Part shown: positions 41,259 through 50,681 of the stretch, piece after piece
Layout: each line of letters opens with the position of its first letter
How positions within the stretch are numbered: position 1 is the first letter of the stretch
DNA from: Parabacteroides gordonii MS-1 = DSM 23371
Lineage (GTDB): Bacteria; Bacteroidota; Bacteroidia; Bacteroidales; Tannerellaceae
Reading direction: 5' to 3'
Assembly (NCBI RefSeq): GCF_000969825.1
Contig: NZ_KQ033919.1
Location: 2,768,744-2,832,743, forward strand
DNA length: 64,000 nucleotides
Notes under the pieces: generated by a model
Seen by the model: only the letters and a program-made list of their open reading frames with translations
The model's database searches: none
What the model was told of the DNA's origin: nothing
Program-made: the position numbers and the translations under genes

Positions 41259-43310
41259 TTATTTTATCTCTACGTTGTTTTCTTTTGCGAATTGTGAAGG
41301 GCTCATGTTAAATTGTTTGGCAAAAGCCCGGCTGAAATATGACTGGGAGTTGAATCCTACTATTTCGGCTATTTCATAAATCTTCATATCTCCCTGTAGG
41401 ATTAGTTCTGCGGCTCGCTTCAAGCGGCTGATCTTAATCAGTTCATTCGGAGTCATATTGGATAAACCATTGATTTTACGGTAAAGAGTGGGCCGGCTTA
41501 AATTCATTAAGCCGGCTATCATATCGACATCCATATCAACGTCGTTGATATGGCTATTAATGATTTCATTGAGTTTTTTCAGAAAACTCTCGTCAGCCTT
41601 GGTATAGGCTATGGATTTCATATTTGCTATCGGGGAGTTGAAATAATAAGTCCGCATATTAGTCCGGTTGTTCAGCAGGTTTGTTGTTTGAGTTAATAAT
41701 AAATCCATAGAGAAAGGTTTGTCTATATACGCATCCGCTCCGAGTTCAAGGCCTTTCATACGGGATTGCAAAGTACTTTTTGCAGTAAGAAGGATCACCG
41801 GAATGTGGCTGAACTCAAGATCGGTTTTAATCTTTTTCAATAAAGTAAATCCATCCATGACTGGCATCATGACATCGCTGATAATCAGCTGTATGCCGTG
41901 TTTTTTCAGACATAGAATGGCCTCTTCGCCGTTACTGGCTGTGACTACATTATAGTGAAGGTTTATTTCTTGTCCTATAAAGTGTAGCATTTCCCGGTTA
42001 TCTTCTACAATAAGTATAGTTGGCTGTGATTCTTTTATAATATATTCCCGATCAATGGTGGGAGTAATTTCTTTTTTCTCCTTTTCCTCGTCTAGCTTCA
42101 GGGAATTGGGTTGGTTGACTGGCAAACGCAATCTAAAAGTAATTAAGCCGGAAAATACTTCCTCCAGTGTTAATGATCCTTCGTGCATCTCGGCCAATGA
42201 GCGGGCCAATGGTAATCCTAATCCGGTTCCGGATTTGTGAAAGGAAGATTCATCCCTGTAAAAAGGTTTGAATATTTTTTCTTTTATATCATTGGATATT
42301 GGATTTCCGTCATTCATTATATCTATAGTAAAATGGTCATTCACTTTTGATTCAAAACGAATGATGATTTTACTTTTTGCATATTTGATAGCATTCGACA
42401 GGAGGTTGCTGAGTATTTTTGTACAGGCTTCTTTATCAACAAATGCGTAGAATGATTTTATATCCTCTTCAATGACCATTTTCAGAGATTCTTTTTCGGC
42501 TGTATCCTGAAAACGCTCATAAGTTTCATGTATAAGCAAGATGACGTCCGTATGTACAAAATTAAGTTTATATCCTTCTATCTCTGTTTTTCTGAAATCT
42601 AAAAGTTGATTTACCAGATCCAGTAACCGGTTTGCATTCTTATCTACTATTGCCAGATAATTTTTAGCAGCAGGTGATAATTTTATATCTTTGGTTACTT
42701 TTTCCAATGGACTTTTAATGAGCGTTAGCGGAGTCCGGATCTCATGGGCTATATTGATGAAAAAGTTGATTTTAGCAAGATAGAGTTCTTTCTCCTTTTC
42801 ATTTTCGAACTCCTGTATCTTTTTTCGAATTTCGGTCTTGCTATGTTTATCTATCATGATAAATAGTAAAATAATAATTCCAATTGCTATTATTCCGTAT
42901 ATAATTAGTGAAGTAGTAGAGAGCCACCAGGGGGGAAGGATGGTAATATTAAAAGTGGCAGGTACATCATTCCATATACCGGATAGATTGGCTGTTTTTA
43001 CTTTAAGAGTATAATTCCCGGGTGAGAGTTTAGTGAAATATACCCGGTTTTCTCCGACTACATGATACCATTTGGAGCTTAATCCTTCCATGCAATAAGC
43101 ATATTGAGTAAGATTGGGAGCCTGGAAGTTTAATGAAGTATAATCGATGTAGAATGTCGATTGGTCATATTTTAAGATGATGCTCTGTTTGAATGTGATG
43201 TCTTCCTGCTGTAACATGTTGTTCTCCGGGTCATTGTAGTTGATTTGTGTCATATATACTTTGGGCTGACTCGTAGATTCCCGGATATTGTCCGGATGAA
43301 AACTGATCAT
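41259..43310 (-). CDS. C-terminal part of a split hybrid two-component regulator (Y_Y_Y, kinase, receiver, AraC)
   Basis: This 683-residue frame encodes the second half of an HTCS: Y_Y_Y domain (about 30-115), transmembrane helix (about 130-152), HisKA with His189 in NIAHEIRTPLTLI, HATPase (about 285-395), receiver with Asp479 in ISDVMMPVMDG, and AraC-type HTH (about 580-683). It has no signal peptide, so alone its Y_Y_Y domain could not reach the periplasm in the usual way. Its ATG overlaps the stop of the upstream half by 4 bases. Compared with the intact HTCS at 24499-28497, about 10 propeller residues are missing at the join, consistent with a deletion of roughly 25 nt. Function is probably lost unless the join is bypassed. 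Confidence 0.85.
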   Translation of the reverse strand: MISFHPDNIRESTSQPKVYMTQINYNDPENNMLQQEDITFKQSIILKYDQSTFYIDYTSLNFQAPNLTQYAYCMEGLSSKWYHVVGENRVYFTKLSPGNYTLKVKTANLSGIWNDVPATFNITILPPWWLSTTSLIIYGIIAIGIIILLFIMIDKHSKTEIRKKIQEFENEKEKELYLAKINFFINIAHEIRTPLTLIKSPLEKVTKDIKLSPAAKNYLAIVDKNANRLLDLVNQLLDFRKTEIEGYKLNFVHTDVILLIHETYERFQDTAEKESLKMVIEEDIKSFYAFVDKEACTKILSNLLSNAIKYAKSKIIIRFESKVNDHFTIDIMNDGNPISNDIKEKIFKPFYRDESSFHKSGTGLGLPLARSLAEMHEGSLTLEEVFSGLITFRLRLPVNQPNSLKLDEEKEKKEITPTIDREYIIKESQPTILIVEDNREMLHFIGQEINLHYNVVTASNGEEAILCLKKHGIQLIISDVMMPVMDGFTLLKKIKTDLEFSHIPVILLTAKSTLQSRMKGLELGADAYIDKPFSMDLLLTQTTNLLNNRTNMRTYYFNSPIANMKSIAYTKADESFLKKLNEIINSHINDVDMDVDMIAGLMNLSRPTLYRKINGLSNMTPNELIKISRLKRAAELILQGDMKIYEIAEIVGFNSQSYFSRAFAKQFNMSPSQFAKENNVEIK

Positions 43311-45178
43311 TCCTTATCGGGTGTTTTCATCGAAGAGTTATAATTTAACTGATTTGAAGTTAAGCCGTGCTCTTTCTTCAGAACTTTTATTTCACGGCTT
43401 ATAGGATTAAGACAAACAAGCCCGTTGGCTGTACTGATCCACATTTGTCCTTTATTATCCTCCTCAATACGATAAATCACATTACTGGGTAATCCATCTT
43501 TTACGCTGTATTTTATATTATTCCGGCTAACGCGGTCATACATTTTTAATCCATCTCCGGTGGCAAACCATAGGTTATTATTACTATCCTCATAAATATC
43601 ATTAATCATCCGGTCTGAGTTTGTATTTACTGAGTCCAGTCTGAATTCTCCCTGTTGCTGATTTACCGGATTATAAAAATACAGTCCTTTACTGAATGTT
43701 CCTGCCCAGATAACTCCTTCATGATCTTCAAAAATAGTTTGTATTCTGCAATTATCAGGAAACTGGCTGAATCGTTCGAAGATATCTTTTTGAGCATTAT
43801 ATTGATACAGACCCAGTGCTGTTGCTACTAATAAGTTGTTATCATGGAGTTTATATAAATATACAATGATATCATTTTTATCGACATAAGGATTAGAGGC
43901 TATGGTATAGTGTTTGATAATTTTCTCTGTATGTATATCCATGACATCAATCCCGTTGGCATGTGTCCCTATCCAAAGGTGATTCCCGATTAAGGTCAAA
44001 CCATGTATACAATTCTGGGAAAGCCCGTTTGTGTCGTTGAAATAAGTATAAGTTTGTTCCCTGGTATTTAGTTTATTAACTCCTGCGTCTTCTGTTCCGA
44101 TCCAGATATTATTATTTGTATCGATACAAATATCATGAACAATATCTCCATTGATCGTTTTTTCTCCTGGGATATTGTAATACCGTTTGATATTGGAATA
44201 TGGAGGACAATAGTTAATGCCTCCGTTATCCGTGCAAATCCAAATTCCTTCTTCCTGATCTTTGTAAATCTGTTTAATCGCGTTATTGGACAGTGAGTAG
44301 GGATTACTTTTATTTTGTTGTATTTGCATTATGGAGCTTGAAAGAATATCATAAATGTAAATGCCATTGAAAGTGGCGATCCATACTTTTTCATTGGTTA
44401 TCGGTATAATATTCCTCGTATAGAGTGGCGATTTTTTTTGTAGAGGCAAAATGTCTTTGTATGTTTTTGTCTGTGTGTCAATTCGTTTGATACCATTATC
44501 TTTAGTACCTACTAATAATATATCGTTTGAAGGAGAAGACCATATGGTTGTCATATTATAAATAGGTTGTTGCATATTTTGATTGTTTAAGTCTAAAGCT
44601 ACAAATTCATTCAGGATATGATCGAAGAATATAATATCGCCGTTGGATGTCGTTGCCCAGATTTGATCTTGTGTGGTGATATAAAAAGAAGTAACAGGAT
44701 CTCCTTTGTATGAATAATTTATATGTAAATTCTGAGAATCATTGTATTTTACGAGAGAATTTCCGTAGAGAAGTGTCCATAAATTTCCTTGTTGATCAAA
44801 TTGTAATGAATGGCAGCTTATTCCTTTTGTAAATTCTATAAGAGAAAATGAATCTGTTTGATAATCATACTTTTGAATGCCTATATTGGTACTAACCCAA
44901 ATATCTCCGGTCGGACTGATTGCTAAATCTAATATATAGTTACTGACTAATGATCCGTTTTCAGTAGAATAGTTTTTGAACGTATGAAATTTCTTACTGT
45001 CAAATCTGTTCAGTCCGTCCCTGGTTCCAAACCACATAAAACCATAATGATCCTGTATGCAGCATGTAACATGATTGTTGCTTAATCCGTCCTCCATACC
45101 ATAAGATTTGAAGTAATAGGGATTAGCACTCGTATTAGCGAGATTGAATAAGCATAATAAAGTAAATAGATATTTCAT
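43307..45178 (-). CDS. N-terminal propeller part of the split hybrid two-component regulator
   Basis: A 623-residue frame from ATG 45178 (MKYLFTLLCLFNLANTSAN, signal peptide). It contains the repeated propeller motifs of HTCS sensors (HYGFMWFGTRDGLNRF, NIWIGTEDAGVNKL, NLWFATGDGLKMYD) and stops at 43307 after SSMKTPDKE, exactly where the intact homologue continues with a YFGSIDG-type segment. The next frame resumes with MISFHPD. An ATG at 45217 would add 13 residues before the signal peptide. It is divergent from the 3-keto/GH13 locus that it presumably regulated. Confidence 0.85.
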   Translation of the reverse strand: MKYLFTLLCLFNLANTSANPYYFKSYGMEDGLSNNHVTCCIQDHYGFMWFGTRDGLNRFDSKKFHTFKNYSTENGSLVSNYILDLAISPTGDIWVSTNIGIQKYDYQTDSFSLIEFTKGISCHSLQFDQQGNLWTLLYGNSLVKYNDSQNLHINYSYKGDPVTSFYITTQDQIWATTSNGDIIFFDHILNEFVALDLNNQNMQQPIYNMTTIWSSPSNDILLVGTKDNGIKRIDTQTKTYKDILPLQKKSPLYTRNIIPITNEKVWIATFNGIYIYDILSSSIMQIQQNKSNPYSLSNNAIKQIYKDQEEGIWICTDNGGINYCPPYSNIKRYYNIPGEKTINGDIVHDICIDTNNNIWIGTEDAGVNKLNTREQTYTYFNDTNGLSQNCIHGLTLIGNHLWIGTHANGIDVMDIHTEKIIKHYTIASNPYVDKNDIIVYLYKLHDNNLLVATALGLYQYNAQKDIFERFSQFPDNCRIQTIFEDHEGVIWAGTFSKGLYFYNPVNQQQGEFRLDSVNTNSDRMINDIYEDSNNNLWFATGDGLKMYDRVSRNNIKYSVKDGLPSNVIYRIEEDNKGQMWISTANGLVCLNPISREIKVLKKEHGLTSNQLNYNSSMKTPDKE

Positions 45179-45382
45179 ATCCTTTTTGTATTTCTTATTT
45201 GGTTTGCAAGATATCAACTTTTTTGTTTTTGTTCTTGAATATTTGTGTCATTCCATTTCATATCGTATCAATATCCGTCTTTTTGTATGGGTATTTTTAT
45301 CTGTCAGTTGAAATATGGCCTTTTTGATACGAAAGATAACAAATTTGATAAAATAATCCGGGATGTTTGCTCTGTGGCTGTT

Positions 45383-45390
45383 TACTTTTG
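45383..45390 (+). promoter_or_regulatory. -7 element (TACTTTTG) of the oxidoreductase gene
   Basis: TACTTTTG lies 34 bases before the chosen ATG at 45425, supporting that start over an in-frame ATG at 45245. Confidence 0.6.
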
Positions 45391-45424
45391 GCATAGTCAG
45401 TATGAACATGTAAAGATTAATCAT

Positions 45425-46513
45425 ATGAGTTCAAAAGTAAAAGTAGGAATAATCGGTTTTGGCCGCATGGGCGGTTTTTATTTGGAAGAGATGCGGAAAA
45501 GTGAGAAATGGGATCTTGTATATATTTGTGATACAGATCCAGCTGCACGAGAGTTGGCAAAAAGTAAATCTCCGAATACACAAATAATAGCTGATGAGCA
45601 AATTATATTTGAAGATCCGGAGGTAGAGGTGGTCGGCTTGTTCACTCTGGCTGATTCCCGCTTGAGACAGATCAGAAAAGCTGTGACATTTGGGAAGCAT
45701 ATAATTTCAGAAAAACCGATTGCTGACACGATTGAACATGAATGGGAGGTTGTCAGAACGGTAAAGGATACTGCTTTATTTTCGACGGTAAACCTGTATT
45801 TGCGTAATTCCTGGTATCATAATGCGATTAAAGAGTTTATTCAACAAGGGGAAATCGGAGAACTGGCAATTATCCGCATTTGCCATATGACTCCGGGGTT
45901 AGCACCGGGTGAAGGACATGAGTATGAGGGGCCGTCTTTTCATGATTGTGGTATGCATTATGTGGATATCGCCCGTTGGTATGCCGAATGTGAATATAAG
46001 ACCTGGCATGCACAGGCTGTTAGAATGTGGGACTATCACGAACCCTGGTGGTTGCAGTGTCATGGCACTTTCGAGAATGGAATCGTTTTTGATATAACCC
46101 AAGGGCATGTATACGGGCAATTGTCTAAAAAACAAACGCATAACTCCTATGTTGATATAATAGGTACGAAAGGTATCGTCCGCATGACTCATGATTTTAA
46201 AACGGCAATCGTAGATTTACGAGGAGTAAATACGACTCTTCAAATAGAAAAACCTTATGGTGGAAAGAATATAGATATCCTCTGTAATTTGTTTGCAGAT
46301 TCTGTTCAGACAAAAACAATCAATCCACAGTTACCCTTAATGGCTGATGCGGCGATAGCTTCTGAATATGCCTGGAGGTTTTTGACAGATGCGAAGAAAC
46401 ACGAAATGCCTTCTATCGGAGATTCACAGACATTGGAAGAAATTCGTGAAAGAAGACGCAATATGACGGAAGGATATGGTTTGCTTCGTTGTGTAAAATC
46501 GTATCATTCATGA
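45425..46513 (+). CDS. Gfo/Idh/MocA-family oxidoreductase (cytoplasmic)
   Basis: A 362-residue NAD(P)-dependent oxidoreductase. The dinucleotide motif is KVKVGIIGFGRMGGFYLEEM at the N terminus; the conserved lysine lies in HIISEKPIADTIE (about residue 100), and the active-site His is in HDCGMHYVDIARW. There is no signal peptide. Family members oxidise or reduce sugar hydroxyls, for example inositol dehydrogenases. As first gene of a locus with a DUF1080 protein, a second secreted oxidoreductase and a TIM-barrel isomerase, it probably handles a keto-sugar intermediate or reduces a released 3-keto sugar. The ATG at 45425 is chosen; the frame extends upstream to 45245 with unconserved residues. 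Confidence 0.85.
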   Translation: MSSKVKVGIIGFGRMGGFYLEEMRKSEKWDLVYICDTDPAARELAKSKSPNTQIIADEQIIFEDPEVEVVGLFTLADSRLRQIRKAVTFGKHIISEKPIADTIEHEWEVVRTVKDTALFSTVNLYLRNSWYHNAIKEFIQQGEIGELAIIRICHMTPGLAPGEGHEYEGPSFHDCGMHYVDIARWYAECEYKTWHAQAVRMWDYHEPWWLQCHGTFENGIVFDITQGHVYGQLSKKQTHNSYVDIIGTKGIVRMTHDFKTAIVDLRGVNTTLQIEKPYGGKNIDILCNLFADSVQTKTINPQLPLMADAAIASEYAWRFLTDAKKHEMPSIGDSQTLEEIRERRRNMTEGYGLLRCVKSYHS

Positions 46514-46596
46514 TCTGTTTTTCTCATCAATAGATGAAAAAGTCCGGATATTGAGAGATTGCAACAATCTGAAATGATTTTGATATGATTAGATGG

Positions 46597-46625
46597 TTTG
46601 ATTTTTAGAATCAGTAATACATTTG
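46597..46625 (+). promoter_or_regulatory. Promoter of the DUF1080 gene (TTTG-N17-TACATTTG)
   Basis: TTTG at 46597-46600 and TACATTTG at 46618-46625, 17 nt apart. The next ATG is 55 bases downstream. Confidence 0.65.
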
Positions 46626-46679
46626 TGATAGCTTCATATTTTGATTTATACAGGATACATTAATTTAATACTTATTGAT

Positions 46680-47435
46680 ATGAAAAAAGAATTTGTATTT
46701 ATCTACCTTTTATGTGTGACATTTTGTATGAATGCCCAACAGAGTAGCCAACAACAAAAATGGAAACCGGAAAGTACAGAATGGTATTCTCCCGTACCGC
46801 CTAAGGTAAAACCAGGGATAGGGAACGGAGCTCCTTCCGATGCTGTTATTCTGTTTGACGGGAAAGATCTTTCTATGTGGGAATCGGCAGGTAAAGAAGG
46901 TGGACCGGCCAAATGGACAGTGAAAGATCAGGCAATGATTGTAGTTCCAGGAACTGGATCAATTCGAACGAAGGAATACTTTGGAGATTGTCAGCTGCAT
47001 ATTGAATTTAAAACTCCTGTTCCCGGAAAAGAGAATACACTGCAAATGAAAGGCAACAGTGGTATCATGTTGCAGAGCCGTTATGAAGTACAAGTTTTGG
47101 ATTGTGAAGATAATCCTACTTACGTAAACGGTTGGGTTGGTAGTATTTATAAACAAAGTGCGCCATTGGCAAATGCTTTTACGAAGACGAATGAATGGCA
47201 GGTATATGATATATATTGGAAAGCTCCTCGTTTTGGTACGAACGATGTATTGGAATCTCCGGCAATGATAACGGTTGTGTTGAATGGCATTGTAGTACAG
47301 AATAATTATGTGCTGAAAGGTACAACTCCTTATACCGGTTTGCCTAAATATGTTGCTCATGGTCGTATGCCCCTTAGTCTGCAGGATCATGGAGTCGAAG
47401 TTGCTTTCCGGAATATATGGATTCGTAATTTATAG
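46680..47435 (+). CDS. DUF1080-family 3-keto-disaccharide hydrolase-like protein
   Basis: A 251-residue secreted protein (signal peptide MKKEFVFIYLLCVTFCMNAQ). The jelly-roll DUF1080 domain spans about 50-250 with typical motifs DAVILFDGKDLSMWES, WTVKDQAMIVVPGTGSI, CQLHIEFKTP, KGNSGIMLQSRYEVQVLD and EVAFRNIWIRNL. Members of this family cleave 3-keto glycosides by elimination and hydration in a pathway described in gut Bacteroides. It sits between two Gfo/Idh/MocA oxidoreductases, the enzymes that create and remove the 3-keto group. The start at 46680 gives a clean signal peptide; an in-frame ATG at 46641 does not. Confidence 0.88.
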   Translation: MKKEFVFIYLLCVTFCMNAQQSSQQQKWKPESTEWYSPVPPKVKPGIGNGAPSDAVILFDGKDLSMWESAGKEGGPAKWTVKDQAMIVVPGTGSIRTKEYFGDCQLHIEFKTPVPGKENTLQMKGNSGIMLQSRYEVQVLDCEDNPTYVNGWVGSIYKQSAPLANAFTKTNEWQVYDIYWKAPRFGTNDVLESPAMITVVLNGIVVQNNYVLKGTTPYTGLPKYVAHGRMPLSLQDHGVEVAFRNIWIRNL

Positions 47436-47464
47436 AATAATGTTTAACCTTAAAATAATAACTT

Positions 47465-48811
47465 ATGACAACACGCAGAAAATTTTTAAAAAGTTCGACG
47501 ATGTTAGCAGCAGGTTTGGGTATTTCTCCTCTTTTATCATCGGCATCACCATCGCCAGCAACTCAGAAAAAGGAAGAAGTAGTTAATGGACGGGTGAATA
47601 TTGCAGTGATCGGTGTGGGGATGGGATGCCGGGATCTGCAGGGAGCATTAACGGATAATCCCTGGGTGCATTGCGTGGGAATGTGTGATGTAAACAAAGT
47701 AAGGCTTGATGAACAGATTGCCCGATTTAAGGCGGATTATCCGGAACAAACAGCCTCCGTTAAAGCCTATAATGATTTTAGAGAAGTTCTGGCAAACAAG
47801 GATATTGATGGAGTGATTATTGCTACGCCGGATCACTGGCATCCTTATATATTTGTCGAGGCATTGAAAGCCGGAAAGGCGATTTATGTGGAAAAACCCG
47901 TAGCTAATTCTATTTCGGAATGTAATGTGATGATGGATGTTCAGAAAAAATATCGGGGAATAGTGACCACTGGGCTTTGGCAAACAAGCCAACGTTATTT
48001 CAAGGCGGCTAACGAGATATTGAAATCAGGAGTCTTAGGTGATGTTTATAAGGTACAGTTATGGCTGTGTCAATCCACCAATCCGCGTCCGGGAGTGGCG
48101 GACTCTTCCGCTCCTTCTACATTAGATTATAATATGTGGTTAGGGCCGGCTCCCGAACGTCCCTTCAATAATTCCCGCTTTCGTGGCTGGCGTGGTTTTT
48201 GGGATTATGGTGGTGGACAGCAAACGGATTGGGGCGTGCATTGGATCGATTCTGCTTTTGACGGTCTGAAAGCATTGGGATTATGTGATCGTGAATATCC
48301 TGAAGCCGTGTTTTCTACAGCATATAAAGATCCCACATCATTTAACGAAACTCCCAGTTGTCAGACAAGTATTTTTCAATATAAGAATTTTCATATAGAA
48401 TGGGCTCAACAGGTAGCTTATTTATACAACAGAAATCAAGGAGTAGCCTGGGTCGGAAGCAAAGCAACTTTGGTGTGCAACCGTGACGGCTATGAGCTGA
48501 TTCCGGAGAAAACCCGAGAGGGTATTTTATTGACAGACCGTGCACAATTGATCGGAAAATTCGAAGATGGTGGTGTTGAGGCTCATGCAACGAATTGGTG
48601 TAAGTGCATATTAAATAAATCAACGGCTACGAACAGCCCAATAGAGAAAGGTGTATTTGCAACGATCCTTGCCCATATGGCTAACATCTCGTATCTGACA
48701 GGAACTCGTGTCGCATATGACCCTAATGCTCGCAAGTTTGTTAATAATCCTAAAGCAGACGCATACCTGAAGAAGGTTTATCGGGAGCCTTGGAGATTTC
48801 CTGAAATTTAA
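47465..48811 (+). CDS. Secreted Gfo/Idh/MocA-family oxidoreductase with twin-arginine signal
   Basis: A 448-residue oxidoreductase with a Tat-type signal (TRRKFLKSSTMLAAGLG), implying export folded with its bound nucleotide. The nucleotide motif is NIAVIGVGMGCRDLQGAL (about 45-62); the catalytic lysine is in KAIYVEKPVANSISE; TPDHWHP and QQTDWGVHWIDSAFDGL are typical of this exported subgroup. It probably oxidises a glycoside hydroxyl to the 3-keto form in the periplasm, preparing the substrate for the DUF1080 protein encoded 29 bases upstream. It is followed 11 bases later by the first GH13 gene. Confidence 0.88.
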   Translation: MTTRRKFLKSSTMLAAGLGISPLLSSASPSPATQKKEEVVNGRVNIAVIGVGMGCRDLQGALTDNPWVHCVGMCDVNKVRLDEQIARFKADYPEQTASVKAYNDFREVLANKDIDGVIIATPDHWHPYIFVEALKAGKAIYVEKPVANSISECNVMMDVQKKYRGIVTTGLWQTSQRYFKAANEILKSGVLGDVYKVQLWLCQSTNPRPGVADSSAPSTLDYNMWLGPAPERPFNNSRFRGWRGFWDYGGGQQTDWGVHWIDSAFDGLKALGLCDREYPEAVFSTAYKDPTSFNETPSCQTSIFQYKNFHIEWAQQVAYLYNRNQGVAWVGSKATLVCNRDGYELIPEKTREGILLTDRAQLIGKFEDGGVEAHATNWCKCILNKSTATNSPIEKGVFATILAHMANISYLTGTRVAYDPNARKFVNNPKADAYLKKVYREPWRFPEI

Positions 48812-48822
48812 TATGTATAATT

Positions 48823-50664
48823 ATGAAACGACTATTATTATTTGCCATTTTCTTATTTAATGTTTGTCTTGTGTATGCGATTGACATTACAAGACTAGAA
48901 CCTGCCTGTTGGTGGGTAGGTATGAAAAATCCCGAATTGCAGATTATGGTATATGGTAAAAACATAGCCCATTCTCAAGTACGGATTGAGTATCCCGGTG
49001 TCAGAATGAAAGAAGTTGTTGGATTGGAAAATCCTAATTATTTATTCATTTATCTGGATATATCTCAGGACGCTCAACCGGGTATTATGAATATTACTTT
49101 CCAGAATGGAAAGGATAAGAAAGTACAGCAATTTGAGTTAAAGGAAAGAAGTCGGAAACCTGGTGCTGCCGGCTTCTCTTCAACTGATGTAATGTATTTG
49201 ATTACTCCGGATCGTTTTGCCAATGCAGATCCATCGAATGATAATTTGGATGAGGTGAAAGTGGACCGCTCTAAAGGAGGAGCCCGTCATGGTGGTGATT
49301 TGAGGGGGATAATAAATAAATTAGATTACATCCATGAGTTGGGGGTTACAACAGTTTGGTTAAACCCAGTTTTGGAGAATAAGATGCCTGGAGGATCTTA
49401 TCATGGATATGCAATTACTGATTTTTATAACGTGGATCCTCGGTTTGGTTCAAATGAAGAATATTGCGAGTTGATTGATAAAGCGCATGATAAAGGCTTA
49501 AAGGTTGTGATGGATATGATCTTTAACCATTGTGGAAGTTCACACTGGTGGTTAAAAGACTTTCCTTCTTCTGATTGGCTGAATAATCAGGATAACTTTG
49601 TTCAGACAACTCATTTTAAATGGACTCTGATGGATATTCATGCTCCGGAGTCGGAAAAAGATATTCTTGTGAATGGGTGGTTTGGAAGAGGAATGCCAGA
49701 TTTGAATCAGAAGAATAAACATCTGGCCAGATACTTAATACAAAATAGTATTTGGTGGATTGAGTATGCACGTATTGATGGTATTCGTCAAGATACGCAT
49801 CCTTATGCTGATTATGACTTTATGGCTGCCTGGTGTAAGGCTGTCGAAGATGAGTATCCTGATTTTAATATTGTAGGTGAGGCCTGGTATCCTAGAGGTA
49901 CGGCCTCGGCATGGTGGCAAAAAGGTTCGAAAATCAATAATTCAAACAGTAATTTAAAAACGGTCATGGATTTTGATTTGACTTTTACTTGTCAGAAGGC
50001 ATTCACGGATGAGTGCTCCAGTCGTGAAGGTAGTGAGGCTGGCTTGTTTAAAATTTATGAGGTAATAGCACAAGACTTTTTGTTCCCAGATCCAAATAAT
50101 GTATTGATTTTCTTAGATAATCATGATTTAGGCAGATTTATGCAAAAAGAAGATTCTGATTTAAGGCGGTATAAACAGGCTATTGCATTTTTATTGACAA
50201 CTCGTGGTATTCCTCAAATTTATTACGGAACGGAAATTCTGATGTCTGGTACAAAAGCAGAAGGTGATGGAGTTATACGTACTGATTTTCCAGGAGGATG
50301 GGCAGAAGATAAGAAAGATGCTTTTACATCTGAAGGGCGTACAGTTTTACAGAATCAAGCCTGGAATTATATGAAAAAATTATTGATGTGGAGGCAAGGT
50401 AATGATGCTATAACAACTGGAAAGTTAGTACATTACACACCAGATAAATCGGGCTGTTATGTATATGCACGTGTAAAGGATGACAAAACAGTACTTGTTT
50501 TGATGAATGGTACAGATCAAGATCAGATATTGGATATGGGGCGTTTTCATGAAGTCGTAAAAGAGTATAAGTCTGGAAAGGATATTATAAATGATACGAA
50601 TATTACATTAGATACGGCTGTGAGCATTCCTGCCCGTGGTGTTTATATTTTAGAACTTGTTTAA
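48823..50664 (+). CDS. GH13 alpha-amylase family enzyme (SusA/neopullulanase-like), copy 1
   Basis: A 613-residue secreted glycosidase: signal peptide (1-20), N-terminal cyclomaltodextrinase-type domain (about 21-110, EPACWWVGMKNPELQ), catalytic TIM barrel (about 125-520) and C-terminal domain. Catalytic triad: Asp324 in DGIRQDT, Glu353 in IVGEAWYP, Asp435 in FLDNHDLGRF. MDMIFNHCGSSHWW and YHGYAITDFYNVDPRFG match SusA-like periplasmic neopullulanases, which cleave alpha-1,4 (and some alpha-1,6) glucans. It precedes susC by 17 bases. A paralogue of nearly equal length follows susD. Confidence 0.95.
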   Translation: MKRLLLFAIFLFNVCLVYAIDITRLEPACWWVGMKNPELQIMVYGKNIAHSQVRIEYPGVRMKEVVGLENPNYLFIYLDISQDAQPGIMNITFQNGKDKKVQQFELKERSRKPGAAGFSSTDVMYLITPDRFANADPSNDNLDEVKVDRSKGGARHGGDLRGIINKLDYIHELGVTTVWLNPVLENKMPGGSYHGYAITDFYNVDPRFGSNEEYCELIDKAHDKGLKVVMDMIFNHCGSSHWWLKDFPSSDWLNNQDNFVQTTHFKWTLMDIHAPESEKDILVNGWFGRGMPDLNQKNKHLARYLIQNSIWWIEYARIDGIRQDTHPYADYDFMAAWCKAVEDEYPDFNIVGEAWYPRGTASAWWQKGSKINNSNSNLKTVMDFDLTFTCQKAFTDECSSREGSEAGLFKIYEVIAQDFLFPDPNNVLIFLDNHDLGRFMQKEDSDLRRYKQAIAFLLTTRGIPQIYYGTEILMSGTKAEGDGVIRTDFPGGWAEDKKDAFTSEGRTVLQNQAWNYMKKLLMWRQGNDAITTGKLVHYTPDKSGCYVYARVKDDKTVLVLMNGTDQDQILDMGRFHEVVKEYKSGKDIINDTNITLDTAVSIPARGVYILELV

Positions 50665-50681
50665 CTTTAAATTTAATAATC

